The notes beneath the pieces were generated by a model. It did no database searches. It was given only the letters and a program-made list of their open reading frames with translations, and was not told the DNA's origin. Of a stretch of 64,000 nt of DNA, positions 12,701 to 23,114 are shown piece by piece (positions within the stretch are counted from its first letter, which is position 1; the number at the start of each line of letters is the position of its first letter). Both the position numbers and the translations under genes were made by a program. This DNA is from Gymnogyps californianus (lineage: Eukaryota; Chordata; Aves; Accipitriformes; Cathartidae), in contig NC_059479.1 in the NCBI RefSeq assembly GCF_018139145.2, forward strand, positions 2,542,001-2,606,000, given 5' to 3'.

Positions 12701-13322
12701 CCCAGGGGAAATGTGAGCACAACGGCCCCCGACATACCCTGGTGACAGGGCTGAAAGAGACTGTACCCCTTCCCTCGTGATTGCATGTACATCCCCCCCC
12801 CCCAAATCACTTAATGTGGCGACGTGAAATCATAGGTGCTCCAGCGGGACACCTGCATCTTGAAAAGCTATTTTAAGGTAGTCACTGATAGCAATTTTTG
12901 TTCTGCAAAGTTGCTGGTGGGGACTGGCAAAAGAATGATGAAATTGATCCAGATATGTACCATATTTCAAAGTACAAAATAAGGCTTAAATTGTCTTTTT
13001 TTTTTCCTTTTTCTTCCGTTGAAACACTGATCTTTGTCTTCTGTTTTATAATTGAAAAGTGATCCTCACAGTGGAATAGGTCATCCCCAAATGGCCACCT
13101 CAGTAGCTCTCGGTATTTCTTCATTCCTGTTGACCCACAAAGGAGAACATTTCTCATACAAGTTGGTGTTTTTCTCTTCCCGCAGTGGGGAATGCGGAAA
13201 AGGTTCGGGAAGTGAAACAGAACCGCTCGAAGTCGGTGTGTGTCATCCCACCGCTGCAGCCCAGCAGTACGGCCTCGGGTGAGAAGAAACAAACGGAGAA
13301 AGAGCTGACTCTGGAGATGTAA
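724..13322 (+). CDS. SLC9A2: Na+/H+ exchanger of the NHE1/2/4 class, 3' exons (partial gene; probably SLC9A2)
   Basis: Seven exons join in frame: 724-813, 2886-2956, 4149-4313, 5002-5116, 6454-6588, 11046-11112 and 13186-13322. They total 780 nt, or 259 residues plus TAA. The product is the C-terminal part of a plasma-membrane electroneutral exchanger that swaps internal H+ for external Na+. Fragment residues 1-13 (GMTIRPLVDLLAV) end the transporter domain and are followed by a basic patch KRKR. Residues about 24-41 (GEQIHIRFLDHLLAGIED) correspond to the amphipathic CHP-binding helix. QPKSSIV, KHAIELAE, RNLY, YNRHTL and AKEIL follow in the order known from NHE2 and NHE4. Splice phases agree at all six junctions. 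The start of the protein lies left of the window. GMTIRPLVDLLAVK and FLDHLL look more like NHE1, while the later motifs favour NHE2. The naming also leans on TMEM182 lying next door. SLC9A4 or a paralogue absent from mammals is possible. Further exons between 6588 and 11046 could have been missed. Confidence 0.72.
814..2885 (+). other. Intron between exchanger exons a and b
   Basis: The donor is GTAAGT and the acceptor ends TTTAG at 2885. It contains the CR1 3' end at 1238-1406. The rest is unique-looking sequence with no frame resembling a known protein. Confidence 0.7.
1238..1406 (+). mobile_element. CR1 LINE, 5'-truncated 3' end
   Basis: The run from CCCTGGAAGTGTTCAAGGCC through GGTTGGAACTAGATGATCTC to ACTTCCAACCCAAACCATT, closed by tandem ATGATTCTGTGATTCT, is the diagnostic 3' end of the chicken-repeat-1 retrotransposon. 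It is in sense orientation relative to the exchanger. Only about 170 bp remain, as usual for 5'-truncated copies. The 3' end is well preserved, so this is the youngest CR1 copy seen in the window. It is the strongest single clue that the host is a bird or close sauropsid. Confidence 0.93.
2886..2956 (+). CDS. SLC9A2: Exchanger exon b: CHP-binding helix continued
   Basis: This exon has 71 nt, enters in phase 0 and leaves in phase 2. It encodes FLDHLLAGIEDISGHWGQYY and then WKD, with the split lysine codon AA|A completed in the next exon. Acceptor TTTAG and donor GTAAGG flank it. FLDHLL and GIED are characteristic of the NHE1/2/4 class. HWG resembles NHE2, while WKDKL resembles NHE1. Confidence 0.88.
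2957..4148 (+). other. Intron between exchanger exons b and c
   Basis: About 1.2 kb of ordinary intron with a T-run near 3509-3519. The acceptor is TTCTCAAACAG at 4148. No repeat or RNA gene was recognised. Confidence 0.65.
4149..4313 (+). CDS. SLC9A2: Exchanger exon c: QPKSSIV / KHAIELAE tail segment
   Basis: This exon has 165 nt, with a one-base 5' completion (AA|A gives Lys) and two bases left over at the 3' end (CT|C gives Leu). It encodes LEYFNSKYLQKILLRE, then QPKSSIVLLYEKLERKHAIE. That arrangement is typical of the NHE2 and NHE4 proximal tail and differs from NHE1, which lacks the PKSSIV core. The donor is GTAAGT at 4314. Confidence 0.9.
4314..5001 (+). other. Intron between exchanger exons c and d
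   Basis: Short intron with donor GTAAGT and acceptor TTTCTTTGCAG. Nothing further was recognised in it. Confidence 0.65.
5002..5116 (+). CDS. SLC9A2: Exchanger exon d: acidic helix ending RNLYRIRRT
   Basis: This exon has 115 nt, and its first C completes a Leu codon. It encodes LEDTLNPDVLENIQEIL and then ARNLYRIRR. NHE2 has an equivalent acidic helix ending in RNLY-x-IR, followed by a Tyr-Asn-Arg-His motif, and that motif opens the next exon here. The donor is GTATAA, poorer than the others, but the phase (0) matches the next exon. Confidence 0.82.
5117..6453 (+). other. Intron between exchanger exons d and e
   Basis: The donor GTATAACT is non-ideal and the acceptor GTAACGTGCAG lacks a strong pyrimidine tract. 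Apart from the splice sites nothing was recognised. An open frame runs through the acceptor, so the exon start is less certain here than elsewhere. Confidence 0.55.
6454..6588 (+). CDS. SLC9A2: Exchanger exon e: YNRHTL and AKEIL motifs
   Basis: This exon has 135 nt, 45 residues, and is phase 0 on both sides. It begins GPAYNRHTLPGETEP, continues AKEILILRHKSLRVE, and ends SSRKE before donor GTAAGA at 6589. YNRH-T/S-L followed by AKEIL and a serine-containing basic stretch is the NHE2-type regulatory segment. The start was set by frame continuity and the CAG at 6453. An upstream start cannot be excluded because the frame stays open. Confidence 0.8.
6731..6757 (+). repeat. A27 homopolymer
   Basis: Twenty-seven uninterrupted A residues inside the exchanger intron. 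There is no recognisable processed-gene or SINE body upstream and no clear target-site duplication, so I call it a simple repeat rather than a retrocopy. Confidence 0.9.
7701..7882 (+). other. Doubtful alternative terminal exon
   Basis: Behind the acceptor-like TTTATTTAG at 7692-7700 a frame stays open for 59 codons to TAA at 7880-7882. It includes QMPVIEEPTENGSNA and ends HRKVFRLLQTT. The composition looks protein-like. However, the frame needs a phase-1 donor, while the preceding exon ends in phase 0, and a second frame is open over the same stretch. No family resemblance was recognised. I treat it as unproven. Confidence 0.15.
10563..10598 (+). repeat. T-rich homopolymer (T14-A-T21)
   Basis: T14 at 10563-10576 and T21 at 10578-10598 are separated by a single A. 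This is a simple repeat in the long exchanger intron, about 450 bp before exon f. Confidence 0.9.
11046..11112 (+). CDS. SLC9A2: Exchanger exon f: distal tail
   Basis: This exon has 67 nt, enters in phase 0 and leaves in phase 1. It encodes KDDSYSAQGDSSTQPK and then LCRSFT. The acceptor is AATCACAG and the donor GTAAGC at 11113. Its frame joins the final exon without a stop. I do not recognise this distal tail in mammalian NHE2 or NHE4, so its assignment rests on splice phase and position. A second copy of the donor lies 29 bp downstream. Confidence 0.68.
11107..11156 (+). repeat. Tandem duplication carrying two splice donors
   Basis: TCACCGGTAAGC occurs at 11107-11118 and again at 11136-11147, each followed by a related GGTGGTGA or GGCGGTGA element, giving a 29-bp period. 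Both copies contain a usable GGTAAG donor, with GT at 11113 and 11142. Use of the second would add GKLGSWW and then a TGA at 11133-11135. Confidence 0.75.
11113..13185 (+). other. Last intron of the exchanger gene
   Basis: It runs from GTAAGC to a strong acceptor TTTTTCTCTTCCCGCAG. It includes the duplicated donor near its start, a G/C-rich direct repeat of GGCAGGGCGGCAG at about 11343-11370, an A13 run near 12022, and a C-run near 12794-12803. No other exon was seen. Confidence 0.65.
13186..13322 (+). CDS. SLC9A2: Exchanger exon g: C-terminus and stop
   Basis: This exon has 137 nt, and its first two bases complete a Val codon. It encodes VGNAEKVREVKQNRSKSV, then CVIPPLQPSSTASGEK, and ends KELTLEM with TAA at 13320-13322. 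The pyrimidine tract before CAG is the best in the gene and codon third positions are GC-rich, so I believe the exon. The end is basic and serine-rich with no recognised PDZ-binding ending. The whole visible tail is shorter than I recall for mammalian NHE2 and NHE4. Confidence 0.72.
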
Positions 13323-13402
13323 AAGCACAAGTGATGCTGCTGGCTTCCCATGAGGGATCTGACTCTGTTTCATGGATGGCTACTATACATGTAGATAATG
13401 TA

Positions 13403-13408
13403 AATAAA
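13403..13408 (+). terminator. Polyadenylation signal AATAAA of the exchanger gene
   Basis: AATAAA lies 81 bp after the stop codon, giving a very short 3' UTR. Later AATAAA copies near 14036 and 14532 are alternatives, but they lie beyond a CR1 relic. Confidence 0.5.
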
Positions 13409-13589
13409 ATGCATATTGAAAAGGACAGCATGGACAGGGCAAAATATCCTGAGTGGTTTGCATCGAAACGTGTGCTTTTATTGCACAGCGCTGGGTTTTT
13501 AACGGGAACCAAGGGAAAAGATGCACAGCTGAGCACTCCCAATGCCAGGTAATGCCTGAGAGAGAATTTCTAAGAAATGTCTAGGAAAA

Positions 13590-13800
13590 ATTCGTCTGTT
13601 CAGCCTGGGAAAATTGCTGCAACTGTCTACAACTGCAAGAAAGGATGTTTAATAAGGTGAGATATCAGATCTTCTCATTAGTCAGCAGGGATAGAGTGAA
13701 CAGCAGGGAGCATTTAGATTACACGTTAGGAAAAACTTTATAATCTCGAGGAGGGTTTTATTAGGCGATGGAGCATGCCACCAGGAAAGACAGCAGGAGC
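13590..13800 (+). mobile_element. Degenerate CR1 LINE relic
   Basis: CTGTTCAGCCTGGGAAAA, then TCTACAACTGCAAGAAAGGA, then TTTAGATTACACGTTAGG with AAAAACTTTA, follow the order and spacing of the CR1 3' region just upstream of its terminal part (compare 'tacaactacctgaaaggagg' and 'tttagattggatattagg'). The copy is strongly mutated, so it is old. It starts less than 200 bp after the exchanger polyadenylation signal. Confidence 0.72.
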
Positions 13801-14850
13801 CGCGAAAGATCTCTTCTGCTTCTCAGGAACTGATGGGTCCTGACTATGAACATTAATCACGTGAAGTCCAAAGTTAAATCATATAGTTAAATAAGGCGTT
13901 GTGTCTTACCAGAGGGACTGTCCCACACCTAGACACGGTTCTTTTAATGAAAACTTATTGCAGCTGCGTTAAAAGGGGAAAATATATTCTCACTGATTTT
14001 TTAAAAATTTATTTAAGGAATGGTTCACCTCGAACAATAAAACGGGGAAGCTCCAAATCCAGTGGTGATACCAGATGAGCGTGCCAGCCCTTAAATAAAT
14101 GGGCAAGCCTTGTACTGTGGTTGGTTGTTTGCAGCAAGCCTGCAAAGGCTGTCTAAGATGATCTCTGCTGCCGTAGCCGAGAGCTGCAGGGTCAGAGGAG
14201 GTTCGAACGCATCTCCTTAGAAGACACGGCAGAGAGAGGGACCCAAAGCCTCGCTGCTGTTGAGTGCTTCTGCCACGAAAGGTGCGATCGCCTTTGCAGA
14301 GTAGATGCAGGTAAACTCCAGGGATAGTACCTGAGGAAGACAGATATCTCCACATTTGGGTAATTTTCTTTGAAACTCCAGGTAAGTGTTCAAGCCTTCG
14401 AATCCTTGTCCTTAGCTGAACCTGGTAGGGTAAGTTTTAGCATTGCAAACATCTACATTTTTCTTTCTCTTCCCCTTCCTCTGCATTGAAGGATCCAAGA
14501 GTATTTAATCTGAACAAGTGGCTCTTTCTGAAATAAAAATAAAAGAGACTGTAGGAATTTGCACAGTCCTCTCCTTGATATTTTTGGACTTCTCAGAGCC
14601 AATCTCCCGTGTGCAGAAATACTCCATTAGGAGACCACTGCCTGGTAAACTGGGGCTTTCGTTTTAAATTCAAGACACAAAATTGTGTGTGTTTGCTTTG
14701 CAGTGATGTGGAGGTCTCATTTCCATTTGAGCAAACTCCTTTACAGCATCCTGACATAAGCTGATAGTTCATTTTGACTTGAAGGCCACTCTTCACTGCC
14801 CCATCACTGGAAATTCACCTCATTGCAAAAGAAAATTGGACCTTTTAGCC

Positions 14851-14893
14851 TTATATGTATATTTTGTGTGTGTGTATATATATAGATGTACGT
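14851..14893. repeat. TG/TA microsatellite
   Basis: TATATGTATATTTTGTGTG followed by TGTGTATATATATAG is an imperfect alternating purine-pyrimidine tract in the intergenic spacer. Confidence 0.8.
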
Positions 14894-15030
14894 ATTTTTT
14901 GATTTTAGTATAAGGCCATTGTCATCTTCAGTTACTTTATTAAAATTTTGATTTGTTTCTTGGTTTAAGCCGTCTTGCATGGAAGTCGTGGATTTGTCTA
15001 CACTTTCTTTAGAAAACTGCCCATCTTTGA

Positions 15031-15053
15031 ATATGTTGTAATATACAACATAT
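15031..15053. repeat. Perfect inverted repeat, 10-bp stem and 3-nt loop
   Basis: ATATGTTGTA, spacer ATA, then TACAACATAT. The arms are exactly complementary. It is AT-rich and could extrude as a hairpin. No gene is attached to it. Confidence 0.85.
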
Positions 15054-15637
15054 ATGACTATCTTGTAATGTACTACGTTTCTATTTCAATTAAATACGCT
15101 GTGTTATGAGATCATCTAAGAGTTATTACCTCCTTGCATCCACAACACGCTCACGATGACGTCGGCGGTAGCTGGTGACACGTGGAGGTGTCTCTCCGGG
15201 TGTCATCGGTCCGGCACAGGAAGCCTGGCAGATCCGCTTTGAACAGCGGCGCATTCAGCTCTGCCCCGTGCAACCCTTGGTCAGTGATCACAAGATCACG
15301 AGCAAGGCGAGCAACTGCAATGAGCGAGAAAAATGGTCTGTTTATTGGCGTAAGCAATTGCATGCAAGTGAGAGGAAAAAAAAATACTGAATCTGAAGGT
15401 CCTCGGCTACCTGGGGTTGAAATGTCTGCTGTTTACCTGCAGTTTAATGTCCACAGTGTTTAAAATTTCTCCTGAAGTTCTGCACAGTAAATAGCTATAG
15501 AAAGATTTACTAAGATGGGTCCTTTTTATCCTGTAGCTGGAGAGCAAAAAGGAAAATAAATCAAGTTGCTTGCCAAGGAGTTTTTAATCAAGTTTTTTTT
15601 TAATCAAGGATCCCATGGCCAATTCTTGCTTGGCGGT

Positions 15638-15684
15638 GGTTTTTTTGGTTGGTTTGTTTTGTTGGTTTTTTTTTTTTTTTTTTT
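15638..15684 (+). repeat. T/G-rich low-complexity tract ending in a T-run
   Basis: GGTTTTTTTGGTTGG-type sequence passes into an uninterrupted T-run at 15666-15684. It is a low-complexity intergenic repeat. Confidence 0.8.
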
Positions 15685-18600
15685 ACTTTTGGCTTCTGAA
15701 CTGTCTTGCTTTTGTCTGAAATGTCTGGATGTCTGCACCACCTTTGTCTTGTACGGCATCCGTCATGCTTGGGGGCATTGGGTACTTAAATAATGATCTT
15801 TTTCCGTTTGAGTTTCCCATCATGTAAAATGAGTTCTCCGCAATACTGTTATGGGCTACCAAGGACCTTATCAAATAGTGGTTGTTTTGGCATGTGTAGG
15901 TTTCATTGTAATACTGTAGCAGGCAACAGAAATGGTTGGAAAAATCAGGACACTTCCAGAAAATGGAACTGAAATTTTATCTGGTGTGGAAAACAGAAAG
16001 AAAACATTTTGCGTGCATTTTTTCAAAACTGTACATTTTCATCTCACTTTAGCACAACAAGAAGCATTTCGATGCCAGGATCTCCCAGCTTCTGGCAATT
16101 CCAGATGTTGCTCGGCTCCAGGTGTGTGGCTCGGTGGCTCGTGGCTGCAGAGGCTGCTCCAGCCAGCCCCGCGTCCCTGTGCACATGCGCTGGCCGGATC
16201 CTGTGCAGATCCCAGCCCATTAATCCCTTTCAACCCTGCTTTGCAGGGCTGGGACCATAAATACCTCTCTCCTGTATTAAGAATTTGTTTGATCTGCAGA
16301 GAAGACAATATTCTGTGCAGTACATACTTTCCCAATGAGTCACTCTGCCCCAAATTTAACCTTCTAGATACTATGGATTTTTTCTTCAAGTTTCTTTACA
16401 AAATATAATAGCACAGCTAAAGCTTTCATGAAGTATTTTCCAGTTGCTTAGTGGCCAAGCCCTCTGACTAGTATGTATTTCAGCCCAGAATACCTTTGAT
16501 AATCTTTGCCAGTATCCAGTGTTGGTGGTCTTAAAATTCTACAACCGAGTGGAAAACTGTTAAATGCTCAGGCTTCAGAGCATGCCTAATTAATTCTTTC
16601 CAGGGTTTTAGTCCTTTAAAAAGTGTTAAAAACATGGATTCAGTGTATCATTGAATATTGCATGGTTCTGTGGAAATAAATTGCATCAGTTTGATTCCTT
16701 TAGTAGTTCAGAGAGTTATTGCTCTGTACTTACTCTGGAAGTTTACAGGAGTCTTTTGAAAGTTAAGGTTAAAAAAGGCAAAAGTTGCTAACGATGGGGA
16801 GTAGCTCAATGGCAAAGTGAGAGCCCAAAATCTACATCAGAAAAATCTGGGCACATAGATCAAACAGCCGCATTTAAAAATCAGGCTATAAATTTCCCTT
16901 GCGCTCGCAACTCCAAAAAGCGTTTGTGTTCAGCACGTAGATTTTTTTTATTTTTATTTTGACCAGAAAATCACACTTGTGTTTTTATTTTATTTCACAA
17001 CTGCTTAAGGAGATTATAATGGCCGAATCCTGGAAAGTACTGGCAACCCTTAAGAAGCAGGTGAGGCAAATTTGAGCTTTTTTTCTCTCCTGACATCAAG
17101 TACCGGGGGGTATCCAACCTCATAAGAAACGTGAAGGATCTTTCAACATCCAGGCTTATGTGCTTCTTCCAAGAGACTTGTAGATGGGAGAGATGAAAAA
17201 GGAGCATGTGATGGAGATGAACCGGTGATTATAATTTTAATGCAGAATTAAAGGGGCAAATGTCAATATGGGTGTCTATTCCTCTCCCTTCCCGCGCAGT
17301 TCATACGGGAGGGTTGCTCTTTGCAAAACCATCCGGGGATGTAGGTGGCATTTCCAAGGCAAAGTTGGTAGCGCTTGGGTAGCGCTTGCTGTGCTCTGGA
17401 TGACTTTGCTCTCCTTCTTGATTTCTTCTTCTTCTGAGGTTTGTGGAGACAACAGTAAAGGCAGAGACCCATGAGAGATGTTCACCCCATCTACCTAAGG
17501 AAACACAACGTGGAACATCTTTCAGAGCATGACAGATCGTCAGGGTAAGCTCCAACGCAGAAAGGTATGCAGATCTCCAAAGGGACTCGGAGAAGTCTCT
17601 GAAGGCAGCCCTGAAATCACATCTGTTTGTAAAATTGCAAGAAATTTCAGCATGAGAGAGTGAAAATATGTTGATCTATCTACATAATATATAATTTTTC
17701 TGCGAGCATGGATCAAAACACAAAAAATAATGATAAGTCAGACTGTGCTGATGGAGTCTTTGATCAATCAAAAGCTAAAACGCTGATTCTGTGAAAAATC
17801 TGAGCTGACTAGCCCCAGCTCCTTGCTAGAGTATGTACGTTTCAGAAATTCACAATTTCAGTCTAAAAGCTTAAGGGAAAAAAAACCCCATCAGGGTCAA
17901 TTAGGAAATAAAGGTGACTAAAATGGCCAGGATACGACTTCCCTTTCCTTACACCTAGGTCCCAGTGCTGTCCGTGGTGGCACCTTCGTTCGACCTCTCT
18001 GGATAAGAAGACCCTGAAGGCAGCTCTCCGCTGGCACCAGAAGAGGTAAGGGAGGACAGGGAGGGTCGTTTTCCTTGGTAATTAAATGGTATTTGTGTCT
18101 GACTTTTGCACGGATCATGGTGATGGTCAGTTAATACACCTACCTCGCTTTGGTGTAGCACTCCAGAGATCCCAGCGCAAGCTACAAAGGACAACCAACA
18201 TCATTACCAGTTTCTATAGGCTTAGAAAGTGTGGCAGGACGTTACTTTTTTGTTGGTTGTTCGGTTGGTTTTTTAGGATGGAGGTCCTAAGCCTGTAGCT
18301 ATAGTGCTCCGGGGGCGTTATATTAACTCCGGCACCGGCTAGTGATGAGAGGAGGCTGTAGACTAGTTTGGGATGATTGCTCCTCTCCCCTCCACGGCTC
18401 CCCCGCACAAACACGTGCCTTCAGGCTGGGGAGGCAGGCAGAATGCTCCTGGTCTGCCCAGCGCTCGTGTATAAGGTAGCCTGTTTGACATGCAAAGGCT
18501 TGCTTTGTAGGAGGAAACAAGTGTGGTCCTAATGGTCATTCAGGCCAGCCAAGAGGTGCATCGCCTTCTGGGGGTGCCTCTTGGACGTCATGCTGAGGGG

Positions 18601-21600
18601 TGGGATGGACCAGGCAGAGCATCTGCGGGACCCGGGGCCGGTGGGGCGAGTGTCGGTACCAGGGCTCGCTGTTCCTGGCCGGGAAATCGTTTCTTTCCTT
18701 CTCTAAATTAAAGATCATCTCTGCTGGAAGAGTAACATCAGGGCTCCTTGAGCTCTTGGTGAGGCTGAGGGGCGGAGAGTGAAATCCCGTTATGTTAGGG
18801 AAATTGAAAATCTACTATCAATTTCAAGATTTATTCTACAGTATTTTTGTATAATAAAAGCACTTTTATTCCTGTTTTCTCCCCCCTATCCTACAACATG
18901 TTGCAAACATACAAAGGGTTGTGGAGCTCAGGCTGGGCAGATACTGGGCCATCCTTATGGCCCCACTGTACTTTCTTTATGGCCTCCCAATAGCAAATGC
19001 TGGATGTTGGATGTTCACAGTGCGGCCCCAGGTCTGCAGCCTGACCCCCAACACTCTACATATTTTCCACAGGAGAAACATTTCCCCACAGAGTTCGGAG
19101 GCAAAGGCGACATCATAAAGCAGCCCAGGAAAACATAAAATGAAAATATATGGATGAGTCGATCATAAATTTAAAAAATACTTTATCAAAAATTTTACAT
19201 CAATTTACATATTTAATAATTGCTTTCATTCTTTGATGCATATCAAAAGGTGTTTTGCCCTCCAGAATGGAACTTTTTCTTTGAAAATGTTGGAATGAAA
19301 CATTCAAAATTAAGAAACACCTTTCTTAATTTTTTTCCAGAGGTACTCACTCACCTCAGCCCTTCCTCAAAAATGATTTGGTTTTTAAACCCCACATTTT
19401 CTGATTAGTTCATCAGAAAATCCCCAGTCCTTTCTAACTGCAGAGGAAGAGAGAGGGGCTGGAATGATCTATTGGTGGCTTTCTTGCCATTTCTTCTTTC
19501 TTTCTTCCCTTTCTTTTATTCTAGTATATGTGTGTCCTGTCTGCTAACAAGGCTGTCTATTGCATTGTACGAAATCTATATGAACAAAATGCTTGCACAA
19601 AAGAAACCCAAGAAACTAATTTACACTTTGAAACCAGAATGGGTCTGAGTCTTATAATTAATAAAGATGTTTTTTCTGAAGAGTAAAGGAACTATTTTTT
19701 CTATTAGTCTTATAAAAAAACATTCCTATTATAAGAATTTTAATTTTATCTATTTTTTTCCCCAAGCACCAGAGAAATAGAGAAGCAAGGCGGGTGCAGA
19801 GGTTAGATGAACCCTGGTTGAGCGGGGCTGAAGGAGTTTGCTCCTCTGGTAGCTCCCACAACCCGCTGGTGTGAGGAGCCAGCACCTTCTGGGCTGGCTG
19901 GATGCAATGGGGTTGATGGCTAATTAAAAAAACCAATCAAGCTGAATGGAAGGAAACATAAGGGGGCTGTAGCCCCATCACGTGCGTTAGCCTTCCCCAG
20001 CAAGCCTGGGTGCTCCCACCACGTGCTGCTGGAGCAGCTGCCCCGTCCCTGCAGCTGCTGGTGCCCCAGGCACGGTCTCGTTGTCCATCAAGTCCAGGAA
20101 TTTTTCAGATCCTAATGATCTGAAATGAGCGCGTGCGTGGGGGTGTGCCAAGGAGAAGGGAAAGCTCGTTGCATGGAGAGACGTTTTGACCTTGTAAATT
20201 CAATTCCTATTCCACAGCCTAAGAATTTGGAAAATGTTTGGCTGGGCACATAACGGCCCGTGAGGAGCCAAGGCTGGGCACCAGCAATGCTCTGCCTCAG
20301 CCACGCAGGGCTTTTTCTGCCAATGGGACCGAGAATTGCTGAGGACACCTTCCAAATGGCAAACAGTGCTAACTTGTGAATACGCATTAGCATAAATGCA
20401 GCAATGCCAGATACAGCTGACTAAAAAGCACACACATAAATGTGGAAGTATGCATTAATCCCTTTTTTTAAAATACACAAGTGCCCACTTTGCATTTTAA
20501 TTTTACGCAATTGCAGTGCAATCTGCAAAAAAAAAGTCCTCACTTCTGGTATGCAAACCCTTGTCTTCACCGAGCTCCTTCAAGCATTGCCCAACCTCCC
20601 CTGTCAGCCCTGTTCAGCTTTGAGATATAGATCACGAGAATAGACGGCAACCGATTTTCCTTGTCACTTCAGACAGGTTTAACCAGTATTGCATGGTAGT
20701 TAAATAACAACTGATTGAAATTACACTTATTGAAGCTTATTTAGGTGATAGATATATTGCACTTTGTATTTAATTAACCATTTTATGCTCAATACAAAGA
20801 GGTCATCTCATTGCAGTAATCGTTGCCTGCGAAGTAACCAGATGACTGTGAGATGGGTATGTTATTGCAGTTCAAAACTATGGAAAAAGAATGGATATGC
20901 TGGGCTGCCCAGGGATGGGCTGGGAGAGGGTTAATACGTGTAGGAACGGGACGAGTGAAGGTGTAGGGAGGGTTGGGCACAAGCACCTATGTGCAAACCC
21001 ATCTGAGTAGCAGGGATTGCTTCCAGCAGAGATGGCAGCTAAACGTGGGAGGGTGAGTAAGTGGCTGAGGAGGGACAGTGCGTGTTTAGTCATGCAGAAT
21101 TACAGGGCTGAGGAGAGCTCGTTTCCCAGGCGGCACTGCCGAGAGAGTGCGGGAGGAGCGGAGCTGCTCGCTGCTCCCCCATGGGCACACCAAGGCTTTT
21201 TGGTGGGAGGCTGCATTATGTCAGAATGATTTCTCCTTTCCCTTAGCTGACTAAATAGTTTGCTTGGAGGAAAAGGGATGGTTAAGCAGGCCGGAGATAT
21301 GATGTATATTTTCACTTCACTGAAAATGGCCTTTGTACCACAGCTCTCCCACCAGATGCACATCCACTGCTCCCTGTTTGACGGCCGGGCAATGATGCCT
21401 CTACCTGCCGAAAGCAGCGTTCAGCCCTGCCGTGGGGACTTTCGTCTCCTTCTACTAACATCAGAAGGCATTCTTTCATTTTAGCGACCAACCAAGACGT
21501 AAACCTAACCTTTGAGACAACCCGCTGGCCCTGTCCTGCAGCTCCCTGTTGCCTTGCTCACCCACCATCTGCCCCACCATGCCAGATGCAACGACGTCTT

Positions 21601-23114
21601 CTGCCCTCCTTGCACTCTTGTCCCTTGCAGTCCTGCTCTAGCTCTAACTAACGGGGCTGTGGGGACTGCGGCTGAGTTTCGACCTTGCATGACGGTAAAT
21701 CTGCAACCCGCCCCACCTTTCCTTTCTCCACGTGTCAGCGTGGGCACTCCTGTGGGCAGGGACCTCTTTCCTGGATCCTATGGGATGCCTCACGTGCTCG
21801 TGGTCAGGTTAAACAAACAGCAGCTCTGCCACTGTGACAGTGAGGAAGAGAGGTCTAATGTATTATTTAAAAGCTATCCCTGCAATATTTAAGAAAGAAC
21901 AATGCAGAGGATGATAGAATAAATTATTGTAGTTTAAAGTCTATTGTGCTCATAGAAGAAAAGCGAGCATATTCATCGGTCCATATGCCTCAACAGTTGG
22001 CTAGAAGTGTAGTCAAAATTTTACCCAACCCTCTCCAGTTTCCCTAACCAGTGTGCAGTTTCTCTGAGAAACCCATATGTTCACAGTTAACTTTAACTAT
22101 TAAATTGATTTGGAAATTAATTTGGCAACACAAAATCCCATAGGATAAGGAAGTCAACATCTTCATCTATCCCCCTTTTTAGGACAGGTCATCACTTAGG
22201 CTGAGGTTAGAAAATCAGAACTTGAATTTTCGCTGTAATTTAAATTTCCTCCCTCAGCCTCCTGGCATGTCACAGGAATATAGTTATTGCCCTACAGAAA
22301 TTATAATTTTCCTAGTCTGGCATCTCGTTCCTGGCAGTGATCTACAGCAGATGCTCCAGCAGACGACAAAAGCATTAGGAATCAAATGGCAACGAAATTC
22401 CATGCAGGAATGTCCTCGTCCCCATGAGACACTTCTTCCACAGCAGGCTCGGGTGGTGGGAGGGGTATGGATGCTATATAGTCCATGCTTCTGTAGCAGG
22501 AGAGAGAACATCTTTCTACAACTGCATAGCAAGACACTCTAGGTATATTGGTACGTACACCTGATTTAATGCTCCTTGTCTCTCTAGGTGTGGACCTGCC
22601 TGATTTAAAAGTGTTTGCATGGGTTGATTGCATGACTTCTGAGAGCACCGAGATATTGAAGATATCACCAATGTTTTAATGTTATTGCTTGGATCTCTGG
22701 GGTTAGTTTGTGTGAAAGCTGCATTAGTGTTTTGTTCAGAGGAAGCAGGAGCTGAAGGAGATGCATATTCCAGAAGTGCCACTTCTATACCGCACTTGCG
22801 AGGACACGGCTAAAGGAATCTCACAGCAACGGCTGCGGAAAGTGCGGACTCCATGACATGGTGAAGATCTTTGAGTTCAGATCTGCTCAAGCTATGCGCA
22901 GCCTCTCTGCTAATCTCATGCACAAACGGGGTTTTAAAAACTCTCCAGCGTCCTGGGCAGTTCTGCATCATAACCAGTCGTGACCTACGGACGCTGCCTG
23001 ACCGGCCGAGGCTAAGGGCTCTCTGCACCGCTCTTCTGAAATGAACAGCCATGTGTTTATTTGGAAACCTTCCTGCTCTGTCCCAATAGCTATTTGTCGT
23101 GTTCCTTAATGCCA

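Larger units (their letters stand above)
13426..23100. other. Intergenic spacer between the exchanger and TMEM182
   Basis: About 9.7 kb. It contains a degraded CR1 at 13590-13800, a TG/TA microsatellite at about 14851-14893, a 10-bp-stem palindrome at 15031-15053, and T-rich sequence at 15638-15684. I searched both strands for MFSD9, which sits here on the opposite strand in human, and found no frame resembling a major-facilitator protein. The minus-strand frame 22810-23139 (109 codons) is the longest near TMEM182 and is not recognisable. Confidence 0.6.

Noticed and set aside
12882..13373. 163-codon minus-strand open frame, the longest in the window
   Set aside because: It lies antisense over the last exchanger exon and its acceptor. 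The frame has no family resemblance and is best explained as a shadow of the real exon.
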